DNA of 34,374 nt, from assembly GCA_003252375.1 (NCBI GenBank), contig QKEJ01000178.1, positions 1-34,374 on the forward strand, read 5' to 3'. This DNA comes from Halodesulfovibrio sp. Lineage in GTDB: Bacteria > Desulfobacterota > Desulfovibrionia > Desulfovibrionales > Desulfovibrionaceae. The notes under the pieces were generated by a model, which was not told the origin of the DNA, ran no database searches, and saw only the letters and a list, made by a program, of their open reading frames with translations. Below, piece by piece: positions 23,722 through 33,000 of this stretch. The stretch's first letter is position 1. Every line of letters begins with the position of its first letter. The position numbers and the translations under genes were made by a program.

Positions 23722-24744
23722 CTAGAACTTCTGGTCACTGTGCCAACGCCACGCCGTCTCCATGAGTTCGCGCATGTCGGTCACCTTCGGCTCCCATCCC
23801 AGCACCGCGCGCGCCTTTGCGCTGTCCGCAACCAGCACGTCGGCATCGCCGGGACGCCGGGGGCTTATGGTGTGCGGAATGGGCCTGCCCGTCACTTCCT
23901 CTGCGGCCTGCAGGACCTGACGGACCGAGAACCCCTGACCGTTACCCAGATTGAAGGTATGTGCGCCTTCCTCCCGGCGCATGAAGCCAAGAGCGCGCAG
24001 ATGGGCATCTGCAAGATCGTTTACATGAATATAGTCCCGGACGCAGGTGCCGTCCGGCGTGGCGTAGTCATCGCCGAAGAGATGCAGCTCCGGCCCCGTC
24101 CCGAGAGCTGCCCGCAGGATATTGGGAATAAGATGGGTTTCCGGATCATGCGACTCGCCCAGCTCGCCGTCGGGGGCCGCCCCTGCCGCATTGAAATAGC
24201 GGAAGGCAACGGAGCGCAGCCCGTAGGCCCGGGCCTGGGCCTGAAGCACCTGCTCAATGAACAGCTTGCTGTGTCCGTAGGGATTGAGCGGAGCAACCGG
24301 ATGCAGTTCATCCATGGTGAACACGCCGTTTCCCTGTGCGCCGCCATCAATGGGGTTCCCGTATACGGCCGCAGTGGAGGAGAACACGAAGCGCATCACT
24401 CCCTCCTCGCGCATGGCGTCCAGCAGGTTGAGGGTGCCGGCCACATTGTTCTCGTAGTAGAGCGCCGGATCGGTCACGGATTCGGGCACAATACTCTTGG
24501 CCGCGAAATGCATGACAGCGTCAAAGGCATGCTCTGCAAAGACACGACGCAAGGCGGACTTGTCACGCAGGTCACCCCGGACCAGACAGTCCTCCGGTAC
24601 GGCTTCCGCGTGTCCCGTGGAGAGGTTGTCGAAGACCACGGGGGTGTGCCCCTGTTCCTGGAGCAGCCGGACCATATGGGAACCAATGTACCCCGCTCCC
24701 CCGCAGACCAGTACGTTCATGGAATCATTCATGGAATCATCCAT
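23722..24744 (-). CDS. galE: UDP-glucose 4-epimerase
   Basis: This 340-aa short-chain dehydrogenase-type epimerase interconverts UDP-glucose and UDP-galactose. It begins with the NAD-binding GGAGYIGSH, followed by VFDNLSTGHAEAVP, HFAAKSIVPESV, FSSTAAVYGNP, the catalytic YGHSK, and RYFNAAGAAPDG. All are standard GalE landmarks, and the length is typical. ATG 24744 was chosen because GAGGGG lies about six bases upstream. Two further in-frame ATG codons follow at 24732 and 24720 because a 12-bp unit is duplicated there. The usual product would begin at the third. It supplies galactose for surface polysaccharide, stands alone with its own terminator, and is divergent from the DUF3179 gene. Confidence 0.95.
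   Translation of the reverse strand: MDDSMNDSMNVLVCGGAGYIGSHMVRLLQEQGHTPVVFDNLSTGHAEAVPEDCLVRGDLRDKSALRRVFAEHAFDAVMHFAAKSIVPESVTDPALYYENNVAGTLNLLDAMREEGVMRFVFSSTAAVYGNPIDGGAQGNGVFTMDELHPVAPLNPYGHSKLFIEQVLQAQARAYGLRSVAFRYFNAAGAAPDGELGESHDPETHLIPNILRAALGTGPELHLFGDDYATPDGTCVRDYIHVNDLADAHLRALGFMRREEGAHTFNLGNGQGFSVRQVLQAAEEVTGRPIPHTISPRRPGDADVLVADSAKARAVLGWEPKVTDMRELMETAWRWHSDQKF
24721..24744 (-). repeat. galE: duplicated 12-bp unit carrying the galE start codon
   Basis: On the coding strand ATGGATGATTCC is followed by ATGAATGATTCC (one base different), then ATGAACGTA. The result is three in-frame ATG codons spaced twelve bases apart, encoding MDDS, MNDS and MNVL. Confidence 0.85.
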
Positions 24745-24893
24745 GGCTTCCCCCTCGCTTTCTGTATGAAAATTCGCCCCATGCCAGCCGCAGTTGCGGC
24801 AACGGCATTGTTGCAGTATTCTTTTGGACTGGGTATGCAATAGCATAGGCTACCGCAATTGCAAACAGATTCATACTGAGAGGAGAGTTGCGC

Positions 24894-26009
24894 ATGCACT
24901 TCGTGTCACCAGGACACCCCGGCACAGCCCCGGGGCACTGCACCGTTTCCCATGCCCTGACCATCCTCCTTCTGGCAGTGCTCCTGCATCTCTGTCTGCC
25001 GCCGCAGACCATGGCGGAGGCACCGTCCACAGCCGCCCTCCAGCGCATGGCGGACCACCTGACGGACACGGGCATCAAGTTCGACCAGATTCCCTCTCTT
25101 ACCAAGCCCCACTACCTTCCCGTGGCCGATGCCGCGCTCAGCATGGACGGCGACGAACAGGTCTTCGTCGCCCGCTTTCCGAGCGGCGTTCGCATCTATC
25201 CGCAGCGCATCATGGTCTACCATGAAATCGTCAACGAGGACCTGGACGGCATGCGCGTCAGCATTACCTACAGCCCCCTCACGGGCGCCCTGGTGGGCTA
25301 CAGGGGGCGAGCCGGACGCTTTGACACCAGCTTCGGGGTATCCGGGAACCTGCTTAACGCCAACACGGTACTCTTTGACCGGGCCACGGGCAGCCTCTGG
25401 CCGCAGCTCTTCGGCATAGCCATAAGCGGCCCCCTGCGCGGCGCGCAACTGGACCGTTTCCCGCTCATATGGACCACGTGGGAGAGGGCTGCGCGCACCT
25501 ACCCCAAGGGCATGGTGCTCTCTCGTTCAACCGGCTTCAAGCGCCGCTACGGCACGGACCCCTACGGCGGATATTCGAATAGGAACTCCTACTACAATAC
25601 CCAGCAGATCACCTATCCCGTACAGAACCGCGACGACAGACTCCCTCCCAAGGAACGAATCATGGCTCTTGAACTGGAAGGACTGCACTACGCTCTGCCG
25701 TACGCCCTGGTAAAGCGGGATGACGTGGTCAACTTTTCCATGGGCATCACCCCCATGGTCGCCGTATGGGACAGGCGACTGCAGACCGTGCGCGTCTATG
25801 AACGCATTGTTGCGGGAAAGACAGTGAATTTCCTGTCACAGGACGGCAAGCTGCTGGACGGAGCCACACGATCGGAATGGTCCTATGACGGCGAAGCCCT
25901 GTTCGGCATCCTGCGCGGTTCGGCGCTTACCCCGGTCGCCGCCATGGACTCCATGTGGTTTGCCTGGGTCGCGTTCTACCCCGACACGGAGATCATTCCG
26001 CGTCCGTAA
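24894..26009 (+). CDS. DUF3179 domain secreted protein
   Basis: This 371-aa protein has a long N-terminal signal region (about residues 1-45, with a hydrophobic core TILLLAVLLHLCLPP), so it should be exported. The body matches the DUF3179 layout: YPQRIMVYHEIVNEDLDGMR, then VSITYSPLTGALVGYRG, then a later GTDPYGGY segment. Family members commonly have YCPLC or YCPLT in the central strand. Here it is YSPLT, with serine in place of cysteine. ATG 24894 has AGGAGA seven bases upstream. The family function is unknown. The gene faces a flavoprotein gene and overlaps its end by 17 bases. Confidence 0.82.
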   Translation: MHFVSPGHPGTAPGHCTVSHALTILLLAVLLHLCLPPQTMAEAPSTAALQRMADHLTDTGIKFDQIPSLTKPHYLPVADAALSMDGDEQVFVARFPSGVRIYPQRIMVYHEIVNEDLDGMRVSITYSPLTGALVGYRGRAGRFDTSFGVSGNLLNANTVLFDRATGSLWPQLFGIAISGPLRGAQLDRFPLIWTTWERAARTYPKGMVLSRSTGFKRRYGTDPYGGYSNRNSYYNTQQITYPVQNRDDRLPPKERIMALELEGLHYALPYALVKRDDVVNFSMGITPMVAVWDRRLQTVRVYERIVAGKTVNFLSQDGKLLDGATRSEWSYDGEALFGILRGSALTPVAAMDSMWFAWVAFYPDTEIIPRP

Positions 26010-27138
26010 CCCGGCGGAACAACCGGAATGACCGCCGCCCGTGGATGACATCGAGCAACACGGAACGCCCCATGCGTATGCCCCACTTCACCAGCGGATT
26101 CATGCCGTTGCGATCAAAGAAGTAGAGCATGCGCTGCAACCGTCGTGCACTGTGAATCTCCGTGAGGACATCCTCGTGCAGCGCCGCAGCGTACAGGGCC
26201 GCCACGCTCTCTCCGCTGCGCAGATTCCTGGCCACGGCCTCGGCCGCAGCCTCCCCGGAACGAATGGCGAAATAGATGCCTTCCCCGAACACGGGCTCCA
26301 CAAGGCCGCCGGCATCCCCTGTCAGCACCCCTCGCTGATGCACCGGCTCGGACAGGCAGTTGCCAAAGGGAAGCGGATGCCCCCGCAGCGCCATAGTCCG
26401 CGCATCCTGCACGCCAAGACTGGCCAGAAAGGACCGGAACAGGGAGGCAATATTCTCTCCCGGTCCCACCCGTCCGCCGAGACCGACCACCACCACATCC
26501 CGGTTGGGGAAGACCCACCCGTACCCTTCACGAATGGGGCCGATATGGACCTGCGGCCGTTCAATGCATTCCGGATACGCATACCGGGGAATCCGCACCT
26601 CGACCGTGGCGGCAAGCTGCCGGGCCCACCAGCGCCTGTCCACGGGGAACGACCTGCGGACCACACTGTTGGCCCCGTCGGCGCCGATGACATGCGTTCC
26701 ATGTACCACGGTCCCATCGGCCAGACGCACCTCGCCCGAGGCAAGGTCCGCGGAACGCACTGCGACACCGGAACGCACCTCGGCCCCTGCTTCACGGGCC
26801 TGCTCCAGAAGCCAGGCATCAAAGCCAGCCCTGTGGACAAAGTGGAAGGGGTAGTCATAGCTGTCGGAGCACAACAGGCGCTTTCCGAACACGATGTCGT
26901 ACCCGCACGATGAGTAGTTGATGAGCCCCTGCTGGGCCATGGTCTCTGCCGTAGCGCCGAACAGACGATTGACTATCTGCACCGACTTGCGTGACAACAG
27001 GCCACCGCAGAGCTTTTCGCGGGGGAGTGCACATGCCTCGAGCACGAGCACGGAAAGATCGTTTCTGGCCGATACCAATGCCGCCGTTGCCCCTGCCGGG
27101 CCTCCCCCCACAACAACAACATCGTACACGGACCGCAT
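25993..27138 (-). CDS. geranylgeranyl reductase family flavoprotein
   Basis: This 381-aa FAD-dependent enzyme starts with the dinucleotide-binding VVVVGGGPAGATAALVSA. EKLCGGLLSRKS follows, the cysteine and glycine motif of the geranylgeranyl reductase family, then VIGADGANSVVRR and LTGDAGGLVEPVFGEGIYFA, which place the FAD ring. Members reduce isoprenoid double bonds of quinones, lipids or chlorophyll side chains. Here menaquinone or polyprenol reduction is conceivable but unproven. ATG 27138 was chosen because it opens directly on the FAD strand and GAGG lies close upstream; the longer upstream frame shows no domain. Its end overlaps the DUF3179 gene and it is divergent from the HAD gene. 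Confidence 0.86.
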   Translation of the reverse strand: MRSVYDVVVVGGGPAGATAALVSARNDLSVLVLEACALPREKLCGGLLSRKSVQIVNRLFGATAETMAQQGLINYSSCGYDIVFGKRLLCSDSYDYPFHFVHRAGFDAWLLEQAREAGAEVRSGVAVRSADLASGEVRLADGTVVHGTHVIGADGANSVVRRSFPVDRRWWARQLAATVEVRIPRYAYPECIERPQVHIGPIREGYGWVFPNRDVVVVGLGGRVGPGENIASLFRSFLASLGVQDARTMALRGHPLPFGNCLSEPVHQRGVLTGDAGGLVEPVFGEGIYFAIRSGEAAAEAVARNLRSGESVAALYAAALHEDVLTEIHSARRLQRMLYFFDRNGMNPLVKWGIRMGRSVLLDVIHGRRSFRLFRRVTDAE

Positions 27139-27219
27139 AACGCCCTCACCCTCCTGCCGCAGAAGCGTCAACATGTCAGAAATGACCAATTTGCTGATTG
27201 TTCCGAATGGGATACGACA

Positions 27220-27909
27220 ATGAATCCTTCCGTGCAAGCCATGATATTCGATTTTGACGGCACTCTCGCCCACCTGACGCTGGATTTCACTGTCATGCGG
27301 CACAGGGCCATGGCGGCAGCCCGCACCGCTGCCGGAAGACACGGCAGGCACAACCTGCCGGAAGACGACGGACGACCGGTACTGGAATGGCTGCATGAAG
27401 CGCATGGCGCAATGGCCGCACAATGCACCGCAACGGCGGAGGCCGTGCGGCAGGCGGCGCACGCCGCCATCGAGGATGTGGAGATAGAGGCCGCAGCCCG
27501 CGGTGCGCTGTTCCCCTGGACAAGAACAATGCTGGGACGGCTGCGCAGCGAAGGCGTTGCCATAGGCATCATCACCCGCAACTGCCGCCGGGCCGTGCTG
27601 GCCGTATTTCCGGACGTCATGGACTTCAGCGCCTGCCTGCTGACCCGTGAAGACGTCCCGCAGGTCAAGCCCGACCCGGATCACCTGCACCGTGCCCTGG
27701 CCCTTACCGGCACGCCGCGGCAACACAGCCTGATGGTGGGGGATCACCCCATGGATATCGAGACGGGAAAGGCAGGGGGAACCCTCACCGCCGGAGTGGC
27801 CAGCGGCAATTCCTCCCGGGAGGTTCTGGAAGCCGCAGGCCCTGACTTCATCGCGGAGGACTGTCAGGACCTGTACCGGCAGTTACGGAGTCTGCGCCGG
27901 ATGCCCTAA
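27220..27909 (+). CDS. HAD family hydrolase
   Basis: This 229-aa protein has all HAD motifs: the catalytic aspartates in IFDFDGTLAHL (Asp11 and Asp13), the Thr of IGIITRN, the Lys of QVKPDPDHLHRA, and VGDHPMDIETGKAGG binding magnesium. The helical cap between motifs I and II marks the phosphoglycolate phosphatase or beta-phosphoglucomutase branch. It therefore likely hydrolyses a small phosphorylated metabolite; the substrate is not determined. No strong ribosome site precedes ATG 27220, and an in-frame ATG at codon 8 would still give a complete domain. The stop codon overlaps the end of the methyltransferase gene on the other strand by four bases. Confidence 0.88.
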   Translation: MNPSVQAMIFDFDGTLAHLTLDFTVMRHRAMAAARTAAGRHGRHNLPEDDGRPVLEWLHEAHGAMAAQCTATAEAVRQAAHAAIEDVEIEAAARGALFPWTRTMLGRLRSEGVAIGIITRNCRRAVLAVFPDVMDFSACLLTREDVPQVKPDPDHLHRALALTGTPRQHSLMVGDHPMDIETGKAGGTLTAGVASGNSSREVLEAAGPDFIAEDCQDLYRQLRSLRRMP

Positions 27910-28562
27910 ACGGCTTCCCCGCGTGCGCACAGGCAGATGGCGGCGCCTCCGCCGAAGAGAGGCTCCCGTTCAAGGATGACTGCCCCTGCCCGGTGCAGCA
28001 TGCCCTGCATGGCGCCTGCCCGCATGTATGACCGGAAGTTCCGCCAATGCTCGCCCCCTACCATGCGCTCGGGCACCATCATCAGCCACTGTGACGGCAG
28101 TTCAAGATTCCGCTCAGCCATGGTGTAGTCCACCACAAGACAACGCGAGGCGACCCGCAACGCCTCCGCAAGGGTGCGTTCTGCCTGATCGGCAGGCTGC
28201 TCGTGCAACGCAAAGGAGATGGCAGACAGAGCAAAGGAGGCGTCTGCAAAAGGCAGCCGGGTGCTGTCCGCCCGCATGAGCAGAGCGTTCCGCCCCGAAT
28301 TGCGATCAGTATTGCGGCTGGCAGCAGCAAGCATGGACGGAGAGCGGTCCACACCGGCCCAGCGCACCCCCGCCTGCGCAAGAAACACGCCCTGCCGGGC
28401 CGTGCCGCAGCAGATATCAAGCACCACGCCGTGCCCCTGACTGTGCAGCTCCGGCTGACGGGCGCACATGGTTGCCACGCGCCGCCGCGTACCGTCCAGC
28501 AGCGGATTAAGCAGCCTGTCATACCAGCAGGCCATGCGGGCGTAGGCATCTGCCTGAATCAT
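27906..28562 (-). CDS. class I SAM-dependent methyltransferase
   Basis: This 218-aa protein has the class I methyltransferase fold. VVLDICCGTARQGVFLAQAG is the SAM-binding glycine loop, and GVDRSPSML is the acidic loop that holds the ribose. RADSTRLPFADASFALSAIS then LHE corresponds to motifs II and III. The N-terminal region (ACWYDRLLNPLLDG) resembles UbiE/COQ5-type enzymes, though no UbiE signature is complete. The start chosen, ATG 28562, has GGAGG four bases upstream; a GTG six codons earlier is possible. It follows the aminotransferase by 50 bases on the same strand and may be in its transcript. Substrate unknown. Confidence 0.82.
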   Translation of the reverse strand: MIQADAYARMACWYDRLLNPLLDGTRRRVATMCARQPELHSQGHGVVLDICCGTARQGVFLAQAGVRWAGVDRSPSMLAAASRNTDRNSGRNALLMRADSTRLPFADASFALSAISFALHEQPADQAERTLAEALRVASRCLVVDYTMAERNLELPSQWLMMVPERMVGGEHWRNFRSYMRAGAMQGMLHRAGAVILEREPLFGGGAAICLCARGEAV

Positions 28563-28612
28563 TTCGCCTCCGGTGGGCACCAGTCCTTCGGTGTCAGGTC
28601 CGTCCCGGGATG

Positions 28613-29779
28613 CTACAGGGAGCCGAACCGTTCCCGCAGGTACCGTTCCAGCCTGTTCATGCCCTCGTTGATGTTCTCAAGCGAGTTGGCGTAGGAGAAC
28701 CGGATGTACCCCTCCGCCCCCTGCCCGAAATCAATGCCGGGAGTCACGCCGACATGGGCGTTTTCCAGAATTTCAAAGGCGAACTTGTAGGAATCCATGG
28801 ACCAGTGGCGGGCGTTGCCCAGCACATAGAAGGCCCCGGTGGGCTCCACGGTAATGCCGAACCCAATTTCCTTGAGCCTGCGGATAAGGAATTTGCGCCG
28901 TTCGTTGTAGATCAGCTTCATTCTGGCCACCTCGCGCTCGCAGTCGCGCAGGGCGGCAATGCCGGCGCACTGCGACACCGTATTGGGAGAGATGAAGAAA
29001 TTCTGGCACAGCTTGTTCAGGGTGCGCATGCACTGCATGGGGGCAATGAGGTATCCGAGACGCAGACCGGTCATGGCGTAAAGCTTGGAGAATCCGTTGA
29101 AAACGAACGCGTTTTCCGTGTACTCCAGAATGGAGTGCTCCTCGCCTTCATAGACGAGGCCGTGGTAGATCTCGTCCGAGATAACAGGCACGTCCATTTC
29201 CGCAATCTTCTTCATCCGCTCGGGAGAAAGCAGGTTCCCCGTGGGATTGGACGGCGAATTGATGAAGATGCCCTTGGTCCGTTCCGTCAGTCGTTCGCGG
29301 ATGGCATCGGCGCGGTACTGGAAGCCGTCCTCCTCGAACACGGGAACCTTCACGGGCACCCCGCCGTTGTAGCTGATGAAGCTGGGGTAGCAGGCATAGT
29401 GCGGGTCGGAGAGAATGATCTCGTCCCCCTGTTCAAGCAGGGCGCTGAAGAGCAGGGACATGGCCGGGGAGGTCCCGTTGGTCACCACGATCTGCTCGGG
29501 AGAAATAGTCACGCCGTACCGGGCATGGTAGTCCTCGGCAATGGCCTCCCGCAGCTCCATGGTGCCCATGGAGTGGGTGTAGTGGGTCTGGCCGTCATAC
29601 ATGGCCTTGCACACGGCATCCCGCACCGGCATGGGCACATCGAAGTCTGGCTCCCCAACCTGCAGGTGGATTACGTCTATTCCCTCCCGGGCCATGGCAT
29701 GCGCCCGCTCAAGCACATCCATGACGTAAAAGGGCTTGATATCCCGTGTTCTTGACGTTTCCACACATGCCTTCCTCAT
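28613..29779 (-). CDS. class I/II PLP-dependent aminotransferase
   Basis: This 388-aa fold type I aminotransferase opens with a disordered lead, then VIHLQVGEPDFDVPMPVRDA. The conserved PLP-site patterns are VTNGTSPAMSLLFSALL, FINSPSNPTGNLLSPERM, ISDEIYHGLVYEG, and the lysine in FNGFSKLYAMTGLRLGY, which forms the Schiff base. YIRFSYANSLENINEGM, near the C-terminus, supplies the carboxylate-binding arginine. AGGAGG lies five bases before ATG 29779; the longer upstream frame has no such site. The amino-acid substrate is not clear from the sequence. It is divergent from the adenylate cyclase gene and has a palindrome in its leader. Confidence 0.9.
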   Translation of the reverse strand: MRKACVETSRTRDIKPFYVMDVLERAHAMAREGIDVIHLQVGEPDFDVPMPVRDAVCKAMYDGQTHYTHSMGTMELREAIAEDYHARYGVTISPEQIVVTNGTSPAMSLLFSALLEQGDEIILSDPHYACYPSFISYNGGVPVKVPVFEEDGFQYRADAIRERLTERTKGIFINSPSNPTGNLLSPERMKKIAEMDVPVISDEIYHGLVYEGEEHSILEYTENAFVFNGFSKLYAMTGLRLGYLIAPMQCMRTLNKLCQNFFISPNTVSQCAGIAALRDCEREVARMKLIYNERRKFLIRRLKEIGFGITVEPTGAFYVLGNARHWSMDSYKFAFEILENAHVGVTPGIDFGQGAEGYIRFSYANSLENINEGMNRLERYLRERFGSL

Positions 29780-29833
29780 TCTTGCCTCCTGCTGGCAGCC
29801 GGGTATCCGGCACACGTATCTCTGCGTTGGGCC

Positions 29834-29857
29834 GTCCGGCATCATGCCGAACCGGAC
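29834..29857. promoter_or_regulatory. palindrome in the aminotransferase leader
   Basis: CGGCAT-C-ATGCCG (29837-29849) is a perfect inverted repeat, flanked by GTCCGG (29834-29839) and CCGGAC (29852-29857), which can pair in an alternative hairpin. It lies about 55 to 80 bases upstream of the aminotransferase start, between its possible promoter and the coding region. Confidence 0.35.
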
Positions 29858-29877
29858 AAACAGAACCAGTATACGAA

Positions 29878-29905
29878 AACATACCGGATGCCTACCCCGT
29901 GACAA
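29878..29905 (-). promoter_or_regulatory. possible sigma-70 promoter of the aminotransferase
   Basis: On the minus strand TTGTCA (-35) is followed after 16 bases by TATGTT (-10). The match is partial and there is no experimental support. The expected start of transcription is about 90 bases from ATG 29779. Confidence 0.3.
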
Positions 29906-30060
29906 GCGGATTTGCAGCCAACCTTCCCAAGCTTGACCTTGCTTGCCGCACCAACGTATACAGGACCAAGGGGAGGGAAAGGCATTATCATTCTGCTCGA
30001 TACCCCGCTGTAGTATGTAACTACCACGTTTTCGCCCAGTAACCCCCAGCAGAACAGGAT

Positions 30061-33000
30061 ATGCAGCAACACACGCCCACCTTAGGGGACCTGCTCGCCA
30101 CGTTGCGACGGTCGCACGACATGGCCGTCAAAGGGCCAGTCGCCCTGAAAGCCTTGCTCAACGAGGTTGTCGCTCTCTGCGCAGCTCATGAACAGGCCCA
30201 GGGCTACCCTCCGCCGGAGACCGTACCGCTGGCGCTGGCCGTGCGCGACATTGCTGCATCAGACTCTTCCGGCACCATTCTGGGGGCCTGCATCGAGTTC
30301 TGGCTCTCCATGCCCGTCTCCTGCTGGAACCACGCCATACGCCAGATCAACGGCACCACGCTTCCCTTCAATATCTGCGAGCCGGTCCTGAACGCCCTTC
30401 CCGCCCACTACAGGCTGCTGCTTGCGCACGAGACGCTGCGCGGCGGCATGGAGGAAGATACGCCGCTTGGCAAGTGGAGCCTGACCCTGCTGGAGCACGG
30501 AAGCAACTGGCCCTTCGAGGAGCTGCTTCTCTTTCTGGAACACCTGTTCCACGCCAAGCGCATCCTCAACCTGCAGGTGGCCGAACGATTCCGGCAGATG
30601 AAGCTGGCGCAGCAGTGCACGGCGCTGGCAGACGCCCCTCCGCACCCGGAGATGGGCATGCGTGCGGCCATGGCCCTGTGCATCCTTGAACAGCCCCCCT
30701 CCGCCAACACGTTGGCCAAGGCCCGGGAATCCGACTCGGTGGACTACATTGCCACCCTGCTGCAGGCAGCGCGCCACACCCCGGCCCAGAATATTCCCCC
30801 GGACCTGACCAAGGCGCTGCTGCAGCTTGCCCAGCACCCGCACCCCATGGTGCGCAAGGATGCCCTGTTCACCATGGTCGTGCTGAACGTGCCCAACCTC
30901 ACCACGATTTTCCTGCTGGTCCTGCGCAAATTCACCAAGGAGCGCAACTACTTCTATCCGGCCCTGCTCTATCTTTCGCCCAGCCAGTTCTCCGAATTCC
31001 TGAGCATGATGCCCCCGAAACTCAAGCAGGACGCCCTGGCCTATCTGCTGCACCTGTTCATGACCTGTGGCAGGGATCTGGCCTCACATTCCATGACCAG
31101 CGCATCGCATATTCTGAAGACGCTCCCCAAGGAGACCGCAGGGCACATCAAGAGCTTCATGCTTTCCTGCCGCCGCAAGCGATATCTGGAACCGCTCGAA
31201 AGCAGCATCAGAACGCCAAGGCCGCACATCCAGAAGGCGCAGACCGAAGAAAGCTCGCTCTTTGCCCGCAAGAAGACCAGCCCGGAGACGCTCTTTGCTC
31301 AGGCCCTGTCCTCACATTCCCGCATGGTCAAGCTGGACCTGGCCCATGTGGTGGTCTCCGACGCCTTGCTGGAAAACCGGGAACTGCAGGACGTGGACCT
31401 GTCCAATTCCTCCCTGACAAAACTGACGTTCAAGAACTGCACTCTCAAACAGGTAAACCTGCAAGGGGCCACCCTCAGCGACGTCCACTTCACGGAGTGC
31501 CGTTTCGATCAATGCGACCTTTCGGCGGCCATGCTGGAGTCGTGCTCCTTCACGGACTGCACCTTCACCAGGCTTGATGCGTCGGTGGCGGACATCTACC
31601 GTACCTCTTTCACCAACATCACAGTCTCGCGCTCCCTGTTCACCGCGGCCCATCTGCACACCTCGTCCCTGCACGAAGCCCACATGGACGAAGCGGTCCT
31701 GTGGGAGACGGGGTTCACCCGCGTGGAGATTTCCGCCACCCATTTCCAGCAGACCGACTTCACCCGCGCGGAGTTCTTTGGCTGCACCCTGCTCGGCTGC
31801 ACATTCGGCGCCTCCACCTTCTGCCAGACCAGTTTCGAGCGCTCCCGGATGGAGCACACCTCCGCCTCGGCGGGCAACTACTACCGTTGCAACTTCCGGC
31901 AAACCATCAGCGACGAACCGCATCTGCTCATGTCGGCGGAGCACCAGCGCTTCAACGAACTGATGGAGCTGGCCATTTCGCTGCCGCCCTCCAGCGTGCC
32001 CAAGTGGTGTCACACCGTACCGGCGCTGGCCGAACACGTACTCACCCAGGTGCTGCTGTTCCGCAACGTCATCCGCTGCCGCTACCGGTTCCTGCGCCAG
32101 AACAACCAGCGCATCACCCTGACGCACAAGACCCTGGATACCCAGCGTTCGGATTTCTTCACGCTTCTGCCGCTGCTCATCGAGACCGATCTCTTTGAAC
32201 GCCAGTTCACCCCGAGCCGGAAGTGGCCCATATTCAACATTGCCGGTTACGCGCCCACCTACCGGACCCTGCAGGTGGCCCGCACCATCTTCGGTGCCGA
32301 CATAACGCTCCCCGCCGAGCCCGCGCCCCGGACCGTGGATGCCGTGTATACCATCGGCAGCGTCGGCTCCATCGCCATGACCAGCGATTCGGACATCGAC
32401 TACTGGCTGAGCATAGACCCCAAAGATTTCACCCCCCGCGAAGCTGCGGCCCTGACCGAAAAGCTTGAGCACATCTCCGGATGGGCCGAGGAGCAATTCG
32501 GGCTGGAAACAACCTTCTTCGTGATGAACCGTACGGCCATCATCGAGAACGACTTCGGCATATCCGACAAGGAGAGCTCCGGCTCCGCACAGGCCCTGCT
32601 GCTCAAGGAGGAATTCTACCGCACGGCCCTCAAGGTATGCGGGCGCGACCTTGCATGGTGGGCCATGCCTCCGCACGTGGACCGGGCCACCCACAATTCG
32701 CTGCTCAAACAGTACAGCGCCCTGCCCTTCAATGCCGGAGACAGCTTCGTGGACTTCGGCATCGTGGAGGCCATCCCGCCGGAAGAATATTTCGGGGCCG
32801 CCCTGTGGCAGATCGTGAAGGCCTTCAAGAACCCGTTCAAGTCGGTCATGAAGCTGGGCATTCTGGAAGCGTACATCGCGGCGCAGGACGACATCCTGCT
32901 CTGCGAGACCATCAAGGAGCACATTCTCAGCGGCAACAGGCTGCTGCTGAAGACAGACCCGTACGTCACGCTCATGCGCACCCTGCAGGACCACTACCAC

